Assembly: GCA_964437425.1 (NCBI GenBank)
Contig: CAYTGO010000083.1
Location: forward strand, 1-11,658
Length of the DNA stretch: 11,658 nt
DNA from: Scalindua sp964437425
GTDB lineage: Bacteria > Planctomycetota > Brocadiia > Brocadiales > Scalinduaceae
Direction of reading: 5' to 3'
The position numbers were made by a program, and so were the translations under genes. The notes under the pieces are model-generated. The model ran no database searches. It was not told the origin of the DNA and saw nothing but the letters and a program-made list of their open reading frames with translations. How positions within the stretch are numbered: the first letter of the stretch is position 1; the number at the start of each line of letters is the position of its first letter. Of the stretch, positions 1 to 6,635 are shown piece after piece.

Positions 1-4
1 TGTA

Positions 5-511
5 TCAAGACAGTGTCCCCACTCCCTTAATGACATCATCCACCAATTTTTCTGCCGTTTCACGTTTTGTCGACTGTTTAATCAATCTGGAAGTTGAGAG
101 AATCGTCAGATCAACAACCTGATTCCTGACTTCCGCCAGTGCTTTCTTCCTCTCCATGTCGATGTTCTGAGCGGCCTTGGCTTTTTCATCCACAACAGCC
201 TGATTGGCCTCCTTCAGCATTTGGTCACCAACACTCTTGGCCTTATCTACAGCAGCCTGTATTTTTGCTTCAGCCGCTTCATCAGCTTTTACTGCTTTCT
301 GCTGATAATCTTCCTTCAGCCTTGCAGCTTCTGCTCTATCATCTTCGCTTTTCTTATACGTATCTTTTATCTCATCAGCCCTGGATTTTATTACATCCTT
401 AATCTTGCCGAAGAGAAACTTCTTCATTATTACAAGCAAAATCAAAAAACCGATTGCCTGGATGAAGACCATTTTGAAATCAACGCCTAGCGCGTCTAGT
501 AAATTACCCAC
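5..511 (-). CDS. atpF: ATP synthase F0 subunit b
   Basis: Subunit b forms the peripheral stalk that holds F1 still against the turning c-ring; it is anchored in the energy-coupling membrane. The 168-residue product has the usual form: one N-terminal membrane helix (about residues 12-34), then a long charged alanine/lysine/glutamate-rich stretch (about 36-150) expected to form the right-handed coiled coil, and a short C-terminal part that would bind subunit delta. Length is normal for a bacterial b. The start is GTG at 511-509, preceded by a GGGAG site seven bases upstream; no in-frame ATG fits better. Only one b-type gene is visible, so there is no b/b' pair within the window. It follows atpE after a 107-base gap that is long for this operon. 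The next gene, probably atpH (delta), lies outside the window. Confidence 0.95.
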   Translation of the reverse strand: MGNLLDALGVDFKMVFIQAIGFLILLVIMKKFLFGKIKDVIKSRADEIKDTYKKSEDDRAEAARLKEDYQQKAVKADEAAEAKIQAAVDKAKSVGDQMLKEANQAVVDEKAKAAQNIDMERKKALAEVRNQVVDLTILSTSRLIKQSTKRETAEKLVDDVIKGVGTLS

Positions 512-556
512 ATTTATTCTCCCATGTACTGCTTTTATCTTAATGCACCGGTTCTA

Positions 557-610
557 TAAACCTTTACACATCCATGCCCATTATTACGTCAACATACCGC
601 GAAAGGTTTA
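557..610 (-). repeat. 9-bp inverted repeat between atpE and atpF
   Basis: TAAACCTTT at 557-565 is the exact reverse complement of AAAGGTTTA at 602-610, with 36 bases between the arms. In the minus-strand mRNA this can form a stem just after the atpE stop codon and about 45 bases before the atpF start. No run of U follows, so it does not look like an intrinsic terminator. A role in mRNA stability or processing between c and b is inference. Confidence 0.5.
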
Positions 611-618
611 AATCAATA

Positions 619-882
619 TTAGTGCCCAAGTACTTTTAAAACAGCTCCTGTGTCCGGTAGTTTTCCCATTAAAATAAAGGACAAAACCAATGAATAGATT
701 GCCAACGCTTCGATAAATCCCAGACCGATAAACATAAGCATCTGAATTTTTCCGAACAGTTCAGGCTGTCTTGCTACAGCAGATGAAGCTCCGGCAACTG
801 CAATTCCCTGGCCTATTCCACAACCAAAAGACGCAAAAGCCAGCATACCAATACCAATCGCTAAACATGCAAAATAAATCAT
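619..882 (-). CDS. atpE: ATP synthase F0 subunit c (proteolipid)
   Basis: Subunit c makes up the rotating ring of F0 that carries the coupling ion. The 87-residue product is a hydrophobic hairpin: helix 1 about 3-35 with the glycine pattern GCGIGQG (20-26), the polar loop ARQPE (37-41) that contacts gamma and epsilon, and helix 2 about 47-73 with the ion-binding carboxylate Glu58 in FIEALAIYSLV. Around Glu58 the sequence resembles chloroplast-type proton rings (E-A-L-x-I-Y); the Ser/Thr after Glu used by sodium rings is absent, although Gln25 and Tyr63 are present. I chose ATG at 882-880 because AAGGGGG stands eight bases upstream. An in-frame TTG at 903 would add seven residues, but it is itself part of that binding site region. 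It lies 24 bases after atpB. Cys21 inside helix 1 is uncommon. Confidence 0.95.
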   Translation of the reverse strand: MIYFACLAIGIGMLAFASFGCGIGQGIAVAGASSAVARQPELFGKIQMLMFIGLGFIEALAIYSLVLSFILMGKLPDTGAVLKVLGH

Positions 883-906
883 TCTAAAAACCCCCTTCTT
901 CAAAAA

Positions 907-1668
907 TTATAAATGTTTCTCTCCAATTGACCCTGCTATGTAGAAGCTAGCCAAAAACGCAAATATAAAGGCCTGGAGTGATGCTAAAAGTAAATCCAAT
1001 AAAACAAACGGAAAATGTATAGGTATAGGAATAAAACCCAGTAGTAATGGAGAAAGCCCTATGAAGATTGACAGTACTGTGTGTCCACCCATTAAGTTTC
1101 CGTAAAGACGCATTGAGAGCGACAATGGACGAGTTAAGAATTCCGATAATATATGCAACGGGAACAGCATTGGAGACATCCATCGCGGTTCTCCCATCAT
1201 ATGTTTAACGTACTTAACCGGTCCGTTATGTTTGAGTCCGTAATAATGTGTGGCCACAAATACCAGTAAGGTAAGCGCCAGTGTTGTATTATAGTTGGTC
1301 GTTGGAGAGTGAAGCAACGGAACCTGGCCTATAAGGTTCATTATCAGGATATATAAGAAAAGTGTACCTATGAAAGGCAGGAACTTGTCAGACATTCTTC
1401 CCAGTATAGATTTGACGAAACCGTCAAGAGCTTCTACTAAGATTTCGAGAATAGACTGCACTCCGCCCGGTACCTTCTTCAGATTACGTGTGGCTATCAT
1501 TGAAAACAGACCAAGAAAACCAATAATCATCATAGACATAACTATTGGAAGCAGTTGGTGTAATGTCAGTCCGAATATTTCAGCATGTTTGTCTATAGGC
1601 AGTAAATCAAAAAACGTGGGAAGCTCAGGTACCCCGCCACTTGAACTACCATGTGTCTCTTCTGTCAA
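907..1668 (-). CDS. atpB: ATP synthase F0 subunit a
   Basis: Subunit a is the stator that provides the two ion half-channels beside the c-ring. The 253-residue product has a polar N-terminus and five or six membrane helices. Arg187 in SLSMRLYGNLMGGH is the essential arginine (E. coli Arg210). His196, nine residues on, takes the place of E. coli Glu219, and Asp225, seven residues before Gln232 in LQAFIF, takes the place of E. coli His245; such swaps occur widely in the family. The start is TTG at 1668-1666, supported by an AAGGAG site seven bases upstream; the first internal Met codons fall inside the first membrane helix (Met44 onwards), so a later start is unlikely. It is 26 bases after atpI and 24 bases before atpE, in the normal a-c-b order. 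Confidence 0.96.
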   Translation of the reverse strand: MTEETHGSSSGGVPELPTFFDLLPIDKHAEIFGLTLHQLLPIVMSMMIIGFLGLFSMIATRNLKKVPGGVQSILEILVEALDGFVKSILGRMSDKFLPFIGTLFLYILIMNLIGQVPLLHSPTTNYNTTLALTLLVFVATHYYGLKHNGPVKYVKHMMGEPRWMSPMLFPLHILSEFLTRPLSLSMRLYGNLMGGHTVLSIFIGLSPLLLGFIPIPIHFPFVLLDLLLASLQAFIFAFLASFYIAGSIGEKHL

Positions 1669-1694
1669 ACCTCTACTCCTTTTTAAGTTATAAA

Positions 1695-2273
1695 CTATAA
1701 AGCATTTTCAGCTATCTGATGAGAATGGATTTTCGATTCAGATTCTGATTTATTAGTAATATTGTTATCGTTTCCGGAAGAATCGTGCTCTGAATATTCG
1801 CCACCATCACCTTTAGCCTTGTTGAGAAAGTTCACTAAAACCATGCTTACTACCATTGAAAGTACAACCAACTGTACGATTGAAACCCCTATAAAGAGGG
1901 CTAATGCGTTAATTGGCAGATATTCAAAGATAAGATAAAAGACCAGGGCCAGTACCAGTATCTTCCCGGTACCCATAAAAGTAAACAACAGAGATTTTGT
2001 TGTAGAACCTTTTTTTGAACGTGACCCGTCAGCAGCGAAAGTTGCCGGATTAAGTTCCCGGAACATATATTTTATAAATTGCCACAATGCAAGCGATGTG
2101 CAAAAGCTGATGACAATCCCGATTGTCAGACTCAGAGTAAGATCAAAAGATTTATAACGAAAGGAGACCAGGATCATCAATACCGACACAAACAGCGTAG
2201 TGTATAAGGCCTGTTTTACAAAATTCTTCTTAACCGTCAACATCTTGTGCGCTTTGTTATACAAATCCATCAT
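1695..2273 (-). CDS. atpI: AtpI-like ATP synthase accessory membrane protein
   Basis: AtpI-family proteins help assemble the c-ring and, with AtpZ, have been linked to divalent cation transport in alkaliphilic Bacillus. The call rests on position (between atpZ and atpB) and on topology: four membrane segments at about residues 21-38, 46-68, 94-117 and 121-149, in a 192-residue product. Sequence similarity to AtpI is too weak for me to see named motifs. Odd features are a basic, Ser/Lys-rich loop at about 82-93 and a hydrophilic tail of some 40 residues rich in Ser, Asn, Asp and Glu, which makes it longer than the usual 120-130 residues. The ATG at 2273-2271 shares its A with the TGA stop of atpZ (TGATG), so translation is probably coupled; a second ATG follows directly and a TTG precedes. 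Another hydrophobic accessory protein remains possible. Confidence 0.75.
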   Translation of the reverse strand: MMDLYNKAHKMLTVKKNFVKQALYTTLFVSVLMILVSFRYKSFDLTLSLTIGIVISFCTSLALWQFIKYMFRELNPATFAADGSRSKKGSTTKSLLFTFMGTGKILVLALVFYLIFEYLPINALALFIGVSIVQLVVLSMVVSMVLVNFLNKAKGDGGEYSEHDSSGNDNNITNKSESESKIHSHQIAENAL

Positions 2274-2518
2274 CAATCCTCTAAATCTTTTCTTTCCAAC
2301 TCTTTCATCGCCTTCTTCAGCATATTACAAATCTCTACAACCCCAACAGTTAGACAGAGCAGGAGTGACGCAATCAACAGCCACGGCTCCGTACCAAACT
2401 TTGTATCCAGGTAGCGACCGCCAAAATATCCACCCGCAAGGCTGGCGGCCATTACAAACCCTATCCCACTGGTAAGTCCCAGGGCACGATATGTACTTCT
2501 TGAATCATCCAGATTCAA
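2273..2518 (-). CDS. atpZ: AtpZ/AtpI family protein (F0F1 ATPase gene 1)
   Basis: This 81-residue protein has two membrane helices (about 14-34 and 45-66) joined by GGYFGGRYLDTKFGT (29-43). That glycine-rich link ending in a LD-x-K/F-GT pattern is typical of the small ATPase_gene1 family (PF09527) that heads many bacterial atp operons. The C-terminus is charged. In some Bacillus species AtpZ and AtpI together support magnesium or calcium uptake near the ATP synthase; that role is family knowledge, not visible here. The start is TTG at 2518-2516 with GGAG ten bases upstream, and no ATG occurs before residue 23, which lies within the first helix. It follows hemL after 16 bases and overlaps atpI by one base. 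Confidence 0.85.
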   Translation of the reverse strand: MNLDDSRSTYRALGLTSGIGFVMAASLAGGYFGGRYLDTKFGTEPWLLIASLLLCLTVGVVEICNMLKKAMKELERKDLED

Positions 2519-2534
2519 AACGCGAGTTCTCCGC

Positions 2535-3827
2535 TTATTTCTTTAAAGATTTCATCACTTCGCAACTTGCCGCTATTGTCGCGTCAATATCTTCTTCACT
2601 ATGCACAGATGAGATAAAAGCAGCCTCAAACTGAGAAGGCGCAAAATATACCCCTTTTTCCAGCATACCGTGGAAGTAAGATGCATATCGCTCTGTATCG
2701 CATCTCTTAGCAGACTCATAGTCTGTTACTTCTTCCTCACTGAAAAACGTGCAAAGCATTGAACCAACCCGTGTATGATAAGTAGGAATACCGGCCTCTT
2801 CAGCAGATCTCTTTAGACCTTCAGCCAGTCTTTTCGCATTTTTTTCCAGCTTTTTATATATACTCTTCTTTTTTAATTTTTCCAGTGTAGCAATTCCGGA
2901 AGCCATTGCCATCGGATTACCGGACAATGTTCCTGCCTGGTATACCGGACCAAGCGGCGAAATACAGTCCATTATTTCTGCCTTACCACCATATGCCCCT
3001 ACCGGCAAACCGCCACCGATGACCTTACCAAGTGTGGTTAAATCCGGAGTTACTTTCTGCAGAGCCTGTACGCCACCATGAGAAACCCTGAATCCTGTCA
3101 TTACTTCATCGAAAATCAGAACAATCCCATGTTTATCGCAAATTTCTCTTAAACCCTTTAGATATCCCTTTTTAGGTGGAATAACACCCATATTTCCTGC
3201 AACAGCTTCTATAATTATACACGCAATATTATCACCTTTTTCACGACACACTTCTTTTACAACGTTCAGATCGTTATAAGGTATAGTTAGTGTATTTTTT
3301 ACATAATCTTCCGGAACGCCCGGACTAGTGGGGGTTCCTAACGTAGTAGCCCCTGAACCGGCCTGCACGAGAAGTCCGTCCACATGCCCGTGATAACAGC
3401 CGTCAAATTTTATTACAATGTCTCTCTTGGTATAACCTCTTGCCAGCCGGATAGCACTCATTGTCGCTTCAGTACCGGAGTTGACCATCCTGATCTTCTC
3501 GATTGAAGGCATCGCTTCCTTAATGAGTTCGGCCAGATGTGTCTCCAATTCAGTCGGAGCTCCGAAGCTTGTGCCTTTTTTCAGGACTTCCTTCAAGGCC
3601 TTTACAACGGATTTATCAAGGTGTCCTAGAATTAACGGACCCCAGGAAAGAACATAATCTATATATTTATTGCCATCGATGTCGTTAAGATAACAACCAT
3701 GACCTGATTCTATAAAAAGAGGATCGCCTCCTACTGCTCCAAACGCCCTAACCGGACTGTTCACACTGCCGGGAATGCTTCCCAGGGCCTTGCTGAACGC
3801 GCTTCTTGACTTATCAACAACTAACAT
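2535..3827 (-). CDS. hemL: Glutamate-1-semialdehyde 2,1-aminomutase
   Basis: HemL converts glutamate-1-semialdehyde to 5-aminolevulinate, the last step of the C5 route to haem and other tetrapyrroles, in the cytoplasm. The 430-residue product has the full length and signatures of this PLP-dependent class III aminotransferase-fold enzyme: SVNSPVRAF (21-29), NSGTEATMSAIRLAR (116-130), the PLP-holding Asp240 in FDEVMTGFR, the Schiff-base lysine Lys268 in TTLGKVIGGGLPVGAYGG, and AGTLSGNPMAM (298-308). The ATG at 3827 has AGGAAGAG about nine bases upstream. A near-consensus promoter lies about 55 bases further up. Only 16 bases separate it from atpZ, so it is probably the first gene of a hemL-atp transcript. 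No other haem gene is present in the window. Confidence 0.97.
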   Translation of the reverse strand: MLVVDKSRSAFSKALGSIPGSVNSPVRAFGAVGGDPLFIESGHGCYLNDIDGNKYIDYVLSWGPLILGHLDKSVVKALKEVLKKGTSFGAPTELETHLAELIKEAMPSIEKIRMVNSGTEATMSAIRLARGYTKRDIVIKFDGCYHGHVDGLLVQAGSGATTLGTPTSPGVPEDYVKNTLTIPYNDLNVVKEVCREKGDNIACIIIEAVAGNMGVIPPKKGYLKGLREICDKHGIVLIFDEVMTGFRVSHGGVQALQKVTPDLTTLGKVIGGGLPVGAYGGKAEIMDCISPLGPVYQAGTLSGNPMAMASGIATLEKLKKKSIYKKLEKNAKRLAEGLKRSAEEAGIPTYHTRVGSMLCTFFSEEEVTDYESAKRCDTERYASYFHGMLEKGVYFAPSQFEAAFISSVHSEEDIDATIAASCEVMKSLKK

Positions 3828-3882
3828 AATACAAAACTCTTCCTGATATCTTTAAAAATTCTGAAAATTTGCAAAGAGATTA

Positions 3883-3911
3883 AATTTATCAATAAAGGTT
3901 TTTAATGTCAA
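3883..3911 (-). promoter_or_regulatory. Sigma-70-type promoter of the hemL-atp operon
   Basis: On the minus strand, a perfect -35 box TTGACA (3906-3911) is followed after 17 bases by TAAATT (3883-3888), preceded by TGA, which gives an extended -10 element. Transcription would begin near 3876, leaving a leader of about 50 bases before the hemL ATG. It is the best promoter match seen in the window. Assignment is by motif only. Confidence 0.7.
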
Positions 3912-3930
3912 TAACAAACTAAGAATTAAG

Positions 3931-3949
3931 AAAAAAATCAGGATCTTTT
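3931..3949 (-). terminator. Weak terminator-like hairpin with T tract
   Basis: Downstream of the radical SAM gene, the minus strand reads AAAAAGATC-CT-GATTTTTTT: an AT-rich, nearly complementary stem with a tight loop ending in seven T. The stem has few GC pairs and would be unstable, so termination before the hemL promoter is only possible, not shown. Confidence 0.25.
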
Positions 3950-3998
3950 TGCAGTATATCCGCCATATATAGGCTTGAAATAAGGTGTGCTGGAAAAG

Positions 3999-4955
3999 TT
4001 AGATATCAAAGAGCTGGTACTGTATCGTATTCTTATTAAAATACTTCTGCCAGACAATAGCCTTGCATGTTAAATCCTCTGCAACATCAGGGTTTTTGTA
4101 TCCACATACGTATGTCTTTATTTCGTACTGCTTTGCCAGCAATGATATATGTTTATACTGCTTCTGCCTGAAATCCAGATTAAGAGCCTTGACCCTGGAC
4201 TTACTGGCCAGTAACTGCAAGTCAATGTTATTACAGAAAGCTTGTGAGATTTTCTCCATGGATTTTGTGTGGCCCAGCTCCTCTCGAAGATTTCTGTTTA
4301 TGACTGGCCGGAGAAACAGATAATTAAGACCTACGTTTTTTATACCTGATCTACCCAGAATTTTTAGCAACGGTTCGATATTATCGGTGGAATCTGTCAA
4401 TCCGGGTATTAATGGATCGAACCTTACTTCAGGCAGGATTCCTATTTTGGTTAAGGCCCTTATATTTTTTAATCTGTCACCGGGTGTTGCCGCATGTGGT
4501 TCGATCTGTTTTTGAAGTTGCCTGTTCAAAGTCGTTATACCTATATGTGCCTGCACGAGCTTGCTATGTGATTTAAACAATGCAATAAATCTGTCCGGAA
4601 TATGCCCCTTGGTGAGGAAACTCACCCCGATACCTTTCCGCAGTAAAAGTGCCATCAAACTATACGCAGTGTCTAAAACCTGCTTTACCGGTTGGAACGC
4701 ATCACAGGAAGAACTGAAGTATACAAATGCCGGCGTTTTCCTCTTACGGCTCAATTCGTTTTCGAGTTTTTCAACCAGGTTGGCGTACAGCACAATCGTC
4801 CCATCTCCCGGGTAATTTGAATATCCTCTTGCATAACAATATGAACAGAGATGCGCACAGCCGGAGGTAGGGTTAAGTGTTGGCATATCATTCCGGCATT
4901 TAAGTGTCGATGGAGATAGAACGCTGGACTTTCGCTCTTTAAGAACTACTTCCAT
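3999..4955 (-). CDS. SPL-like radical SAM protein (DNA repair photolyase family)
   Basis: The 318-residue protein is a radical SAM enzyme: Cys33, Cys37 and Cys40 in SGCAHLCSYCYARGY form the CX3CX2C motif that binds the catalytic [4Fe-4S] cluster. The motif followed by YARGY, the PTLNPTSGC lead-in and the region SSSCDAFQPV (81-90) resemble the SplB-related group (COG1533), whose founder, spore photoproduct lyase, reverses a UV-made thymine dimer. Most members of this wide group have unknown substrates, so repair activity is inference. Cys84 lies where relatives often read TDPYQP. Cys284 and Cys297 near the C-terminus (VCGYKNPD...C) could hold another metal or support folding. ATG at 4955 has AAGGA three to four bases upstream, and the start lies inside the GIY-YIG gene (10-base overlap), which suggests coupled translation. 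Confidence 0.85.
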   Translation of the reverse strand: MEVVLKERKSSVLSPSTLKCRNDMPTLNPTSGCAHLCSYCYARGYSNYPGDGTIVLYANLVEKLENELSRKRKTPAFVYFSSSCDAFQPVKQVLDTAYSLMALLLRKGIGVSFLTKGHIPDRFIALFKSHSKLVQAHIGITTLNRQLQKQIEPHAATPGDRLKNIRALTKIGILPEVRFDPLIPGLTDSTDNIEPLLKILGRSGIKNVGLNYLFLRPVINRNLREELGHTKSMEKISQAFCNNIDLQLLASKSRVKALNLDFRQKQYKHISLLAKQYEIKTYVCGYKNPDVAEDLTCKAIVWQKYFNKNTIQYQLFDI

Positions 4956-5236
4956 ATTTCCTTCTTAATTTCCCGTATCTTGATTTTGCCATCTACCAAC
5001 AACTCTTTTTTAGTTTTTGGCAGTTTTTTTACTTTCGCTTCAATCTTCAGCGCCATACTCCTGTCTCCAACCCTCTTTTTCAGAACCAATGTTAAAGGGG
5101 TTTTTCCTCGTAAGTATTTCGATCCTTTTTTATCGCCGCTCTCGTGCTCTTCAAATCTTCTTGCCACATCAGTAGTTATTCCTGTATACAATCTCCCATT
5201 TCTACACCTTATTAAATAGAGAAACCAGTTATTCAT
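4946..5236 (-). CDS. GIY-YIG domain nuclease-like protein (UPF0213/YhbQ type)
   Basis: This is a compact 96-residue GIY-YIG domain of the single-domain YhbQ/SLX1-like group. The GIY strand is LYLIRC (6-11), YIG becomes YTGIT (17-21), and the expected helix DVARRFEEHESG follows with Arg26/Arg27 and His31. KGSKYLRGKTPLTLV (37-51) and the glutamate of LKIEAKVKKL (Glu66) complete the pattern. GIY-YIG domains cut one DNA strand using a metal bound by that glutamate; the physiological target of this small group is poorly known. The domain fills the whole protein, so there is no DNA-binding module. The ATG at 5236 has no clear Shine-Dalgarno site; a repeated CTTCGTGG-type motif stands there instead. 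It overlaps the start of the radical SAM gene by 10 bases and lies 80 bases after the helicase gene. Confidence 0.9.
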   Translation of the reverse strand: MNNWFLYLIRCRNGRLYTGITTDVARRFEEHESGDKKGSKYLRGKTPLTLVLKKRVGDRSMALKIEAKVKKLPKTKKELLVDGKIKIREIKKEIWK

Positions 5237-5238
5237 TT

Positions 5239-5264
5239 ATTTTTAACCACGAAGATTTACGAAA
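5239..5264 (-). repeat. CTTTGTG-type motif, copy 1 (upstream of GIY-YIG gene)
   Basis: The minus strand reads TTTCGTAAATCTTCGTGGTT followed by AAAAA, directly before the GIY-YIG ATG. It is a tandem of two TTCGT-like units nine bases apart, related to the copies at 6532-6550 and 6896-6923. Shortness makes chance similarity possible. Confidence 0.35.
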
Positions 5265-5316
5265 TGATAGAGAAGCAGGAAGCGAGAGACAAGATGCATG
5301 GCCCTTGCTTTAACAA

Positions 5317-6516
5317 TCAGGGTTTGACAACTTTCTTTCCCCTGCCGCGGTTTGGGCGAAAAGGTTTCTTTTTCTTTTTTCGTTCTTGAGATGTGTTGTC
5401 TCCCTTGAGAGGATCTTTCCCTATCCAGCAGGGAGATATCTCATTCCTGGTAATGAGCTCGCGAAGATCAGAAAGTTCATGTTTTGTTACAAACGTTAGC
5501 GCCTTTCCCCTTTTTCCCATACGTCCGGTACGTCCGGTACGATGTGTATACGACTCCTTGCCTCGCGGCATATTCCAGTTGACCACATGAGAAACATGCG
5601 AAAAATCAAGCCCCCTCCCTGCAACATCACTGGCAAAAAGGTACCGGATCTTCATGTTCTTGAACTGCCTGAAAACCGAAGATCGTTTATCCTGGCTGAG
5701 TCCAGCATGTATATATCCGACATTTTCAAACTCTTTCCGGATAGAGTCGTACATCTTATCAACCACGTGACGGGCATTACAGAAAATAAGAGCCTGCTTA
5801 ATATCCTCCTCCTTAAGATACTTGACGAGCGCCGCCTGTTTGTCTTTTGGGTGTTGATAGGCAAAATAATGATCAATGCTTTCCGGCGCTTTCCTTTCCG
5901 TAATAAGAGAAATATGCCGAGGATCACGCAAACAGTCATGGGCAAGTTTTTTGATATCTTCAGGCATCGTCGCGGAGAAAAGAAGTGTCTGGTGTTCACG
6001 AATGATACACGACAAGATGAATTCAATATCTTCAAGGAACCCTACCTTGAGAAGTTCATCCGCCTCATCGAGAATGGCACATTTCACATGCTTAAAAGAG
6101 AGTACCCCGCTATACAGATAATCCAGAAGCCGGCCCGGCGTTGCAACCAGAATATGCACACCGTGCTTAAGCTTGGCAATATCTATATCCTTGTCAAACC
6201 CCCCATACACGGCAAATGGAACAACATTGGTTCTTCTCGCGATATGTTGAATCTCAGTAACATACTGTATACATAATTCGCGCGTAGGTACAATTACGAG
6301 CCCCTGAATAGCATTAATCTCAGTATCCACTTTTTCAATAAGAGGAATTGCACAGGCTGCTGTCTTTCCCGATCCTGTCTCAGCAAGAGCACAAAGATCA
6401 TGCCCCTCTGCAATGATCGGATAAGCCGCCTCCTGAACAGGAGTCATATCTTCAAATCCCATCTTTTCAAGCGCGCCTAGAATGTCTGAAGAGATGTCAA
6501 GTTCACTAAATTTCAT
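5317..6516 (-). CDS. DEAD-box ATP-dependent RNA helicase
   Basis: This enzyme unwinds short RNA duplexes using ATP; bacterial members act in ribosome assembly, mRNA decay or cold adaptation, and which one applies here cannot be told. All core motifs are in order (399-residue numbering): Q motif with GFEDMTPVQ (20-28), motif I AETGSGKT (45-52), PTREL (77-81), TPGRL, motif II DEAD (150-153), SAT (181-183), IFCNA, SDVAGRGLDF (motif V) and HRTGRTGR (325-332). The C-terminal tail is very basic (KERKKKKKPFRPNRGRGKK), as in many RhlE/DeaD-like proteins, and probably binds RNA. I prefer the ATG at 6516, because family members begin near FSEL. An upstream in-frame ATG at 6588 would add 24 residues, but those codons cover a repeat-like stretch and lack a ribosome site; neither start has a strong one. 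Confidence 0.95.
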   Translation of the reverse strand: MKFSELDISSDILGALEKMGFEDMTPVQEAAYPIIAEGHDLCALAETGSGKTAACAIPLIEKVDTEINAIQGLVIVPTRELCIQYVTEIQHIARRTNVVPFAVYGGFDKDIDIAKLKHGVHILVATPGRLLDYLYSGVLSFKHVKCAILDEADELLKVGFLEDIEFILSCIIREHQTLLFSATMPEDIKKLAHDCLRDPRHISLITERKAPESIDHYFAYQHPKDKQAALVKYLKEEDIKQALIFCNARHVVDKMYDSIRKEFENVGYIHAGLSQDKRSSVFRQFKNMKIRYLFASDVAGRGLDFSHVSHVVNWNMPRGKESYTHRTGRTGRMGKRGKALTFVTKHELSDLRELITRNEISPCWIGKDPLKGDNTSQERKKKKKPFRPNRGRGKKVVKP

Positions 6517-6531
6517 TAATTTTTTATCTTT

Positions 6532-6550
6532 CTTTACAAAGTTACAAAAG
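6532..6550 (-). repeat. CTTTGTG-type motif, copy 2 (upstream of helicase gene)
   Basis: The minus strand reads CTTTTGTAACTTTGTAAAG, ending 15 bases before the preferred helicase ATG at 6516. The pair of TTTGTAA-like units eight bases apart matches the layout of the copy at 6896-6923. If it is a non-coding element, the helicase reading frame should begin after it. Confidence 0.35.
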
Positions 6551-6635
6551 GTTTTAAGAGAATAATTGAGAATATCTCCCTGATACATATGTAATAATGG
6601 GAAGTATTCCTGATTATTCTCTCTTTTTTTATCAT

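Noticed and set aside
566..601. TTGACG in the atpE-atpF spacer as an internal promoter
   Set aside because: No acceptable -10 box follows at 16-18 bases on the minus strand.
880..903. TTG start at 903 for atpE giving a 94-residue c subunit
   Set aside because: The added residues are encoded by the AAGAAGGGGG ribosome binding site of the ATG at 882, which gives a normal-length c subunit.
2200..2475. Plus-strand open frame of 91 codons across atpI/atpZ
   Set aside because: It is antisense to two genes supported by context and topology, and has a low-complexity, non-protein look.
5542..6276. Plus-strand open frame of 244 codons
   Set aside because: It lies wholly opposite the DEAD-box helicase, whose motifs are complete, and its residues show no domain-like pattern.
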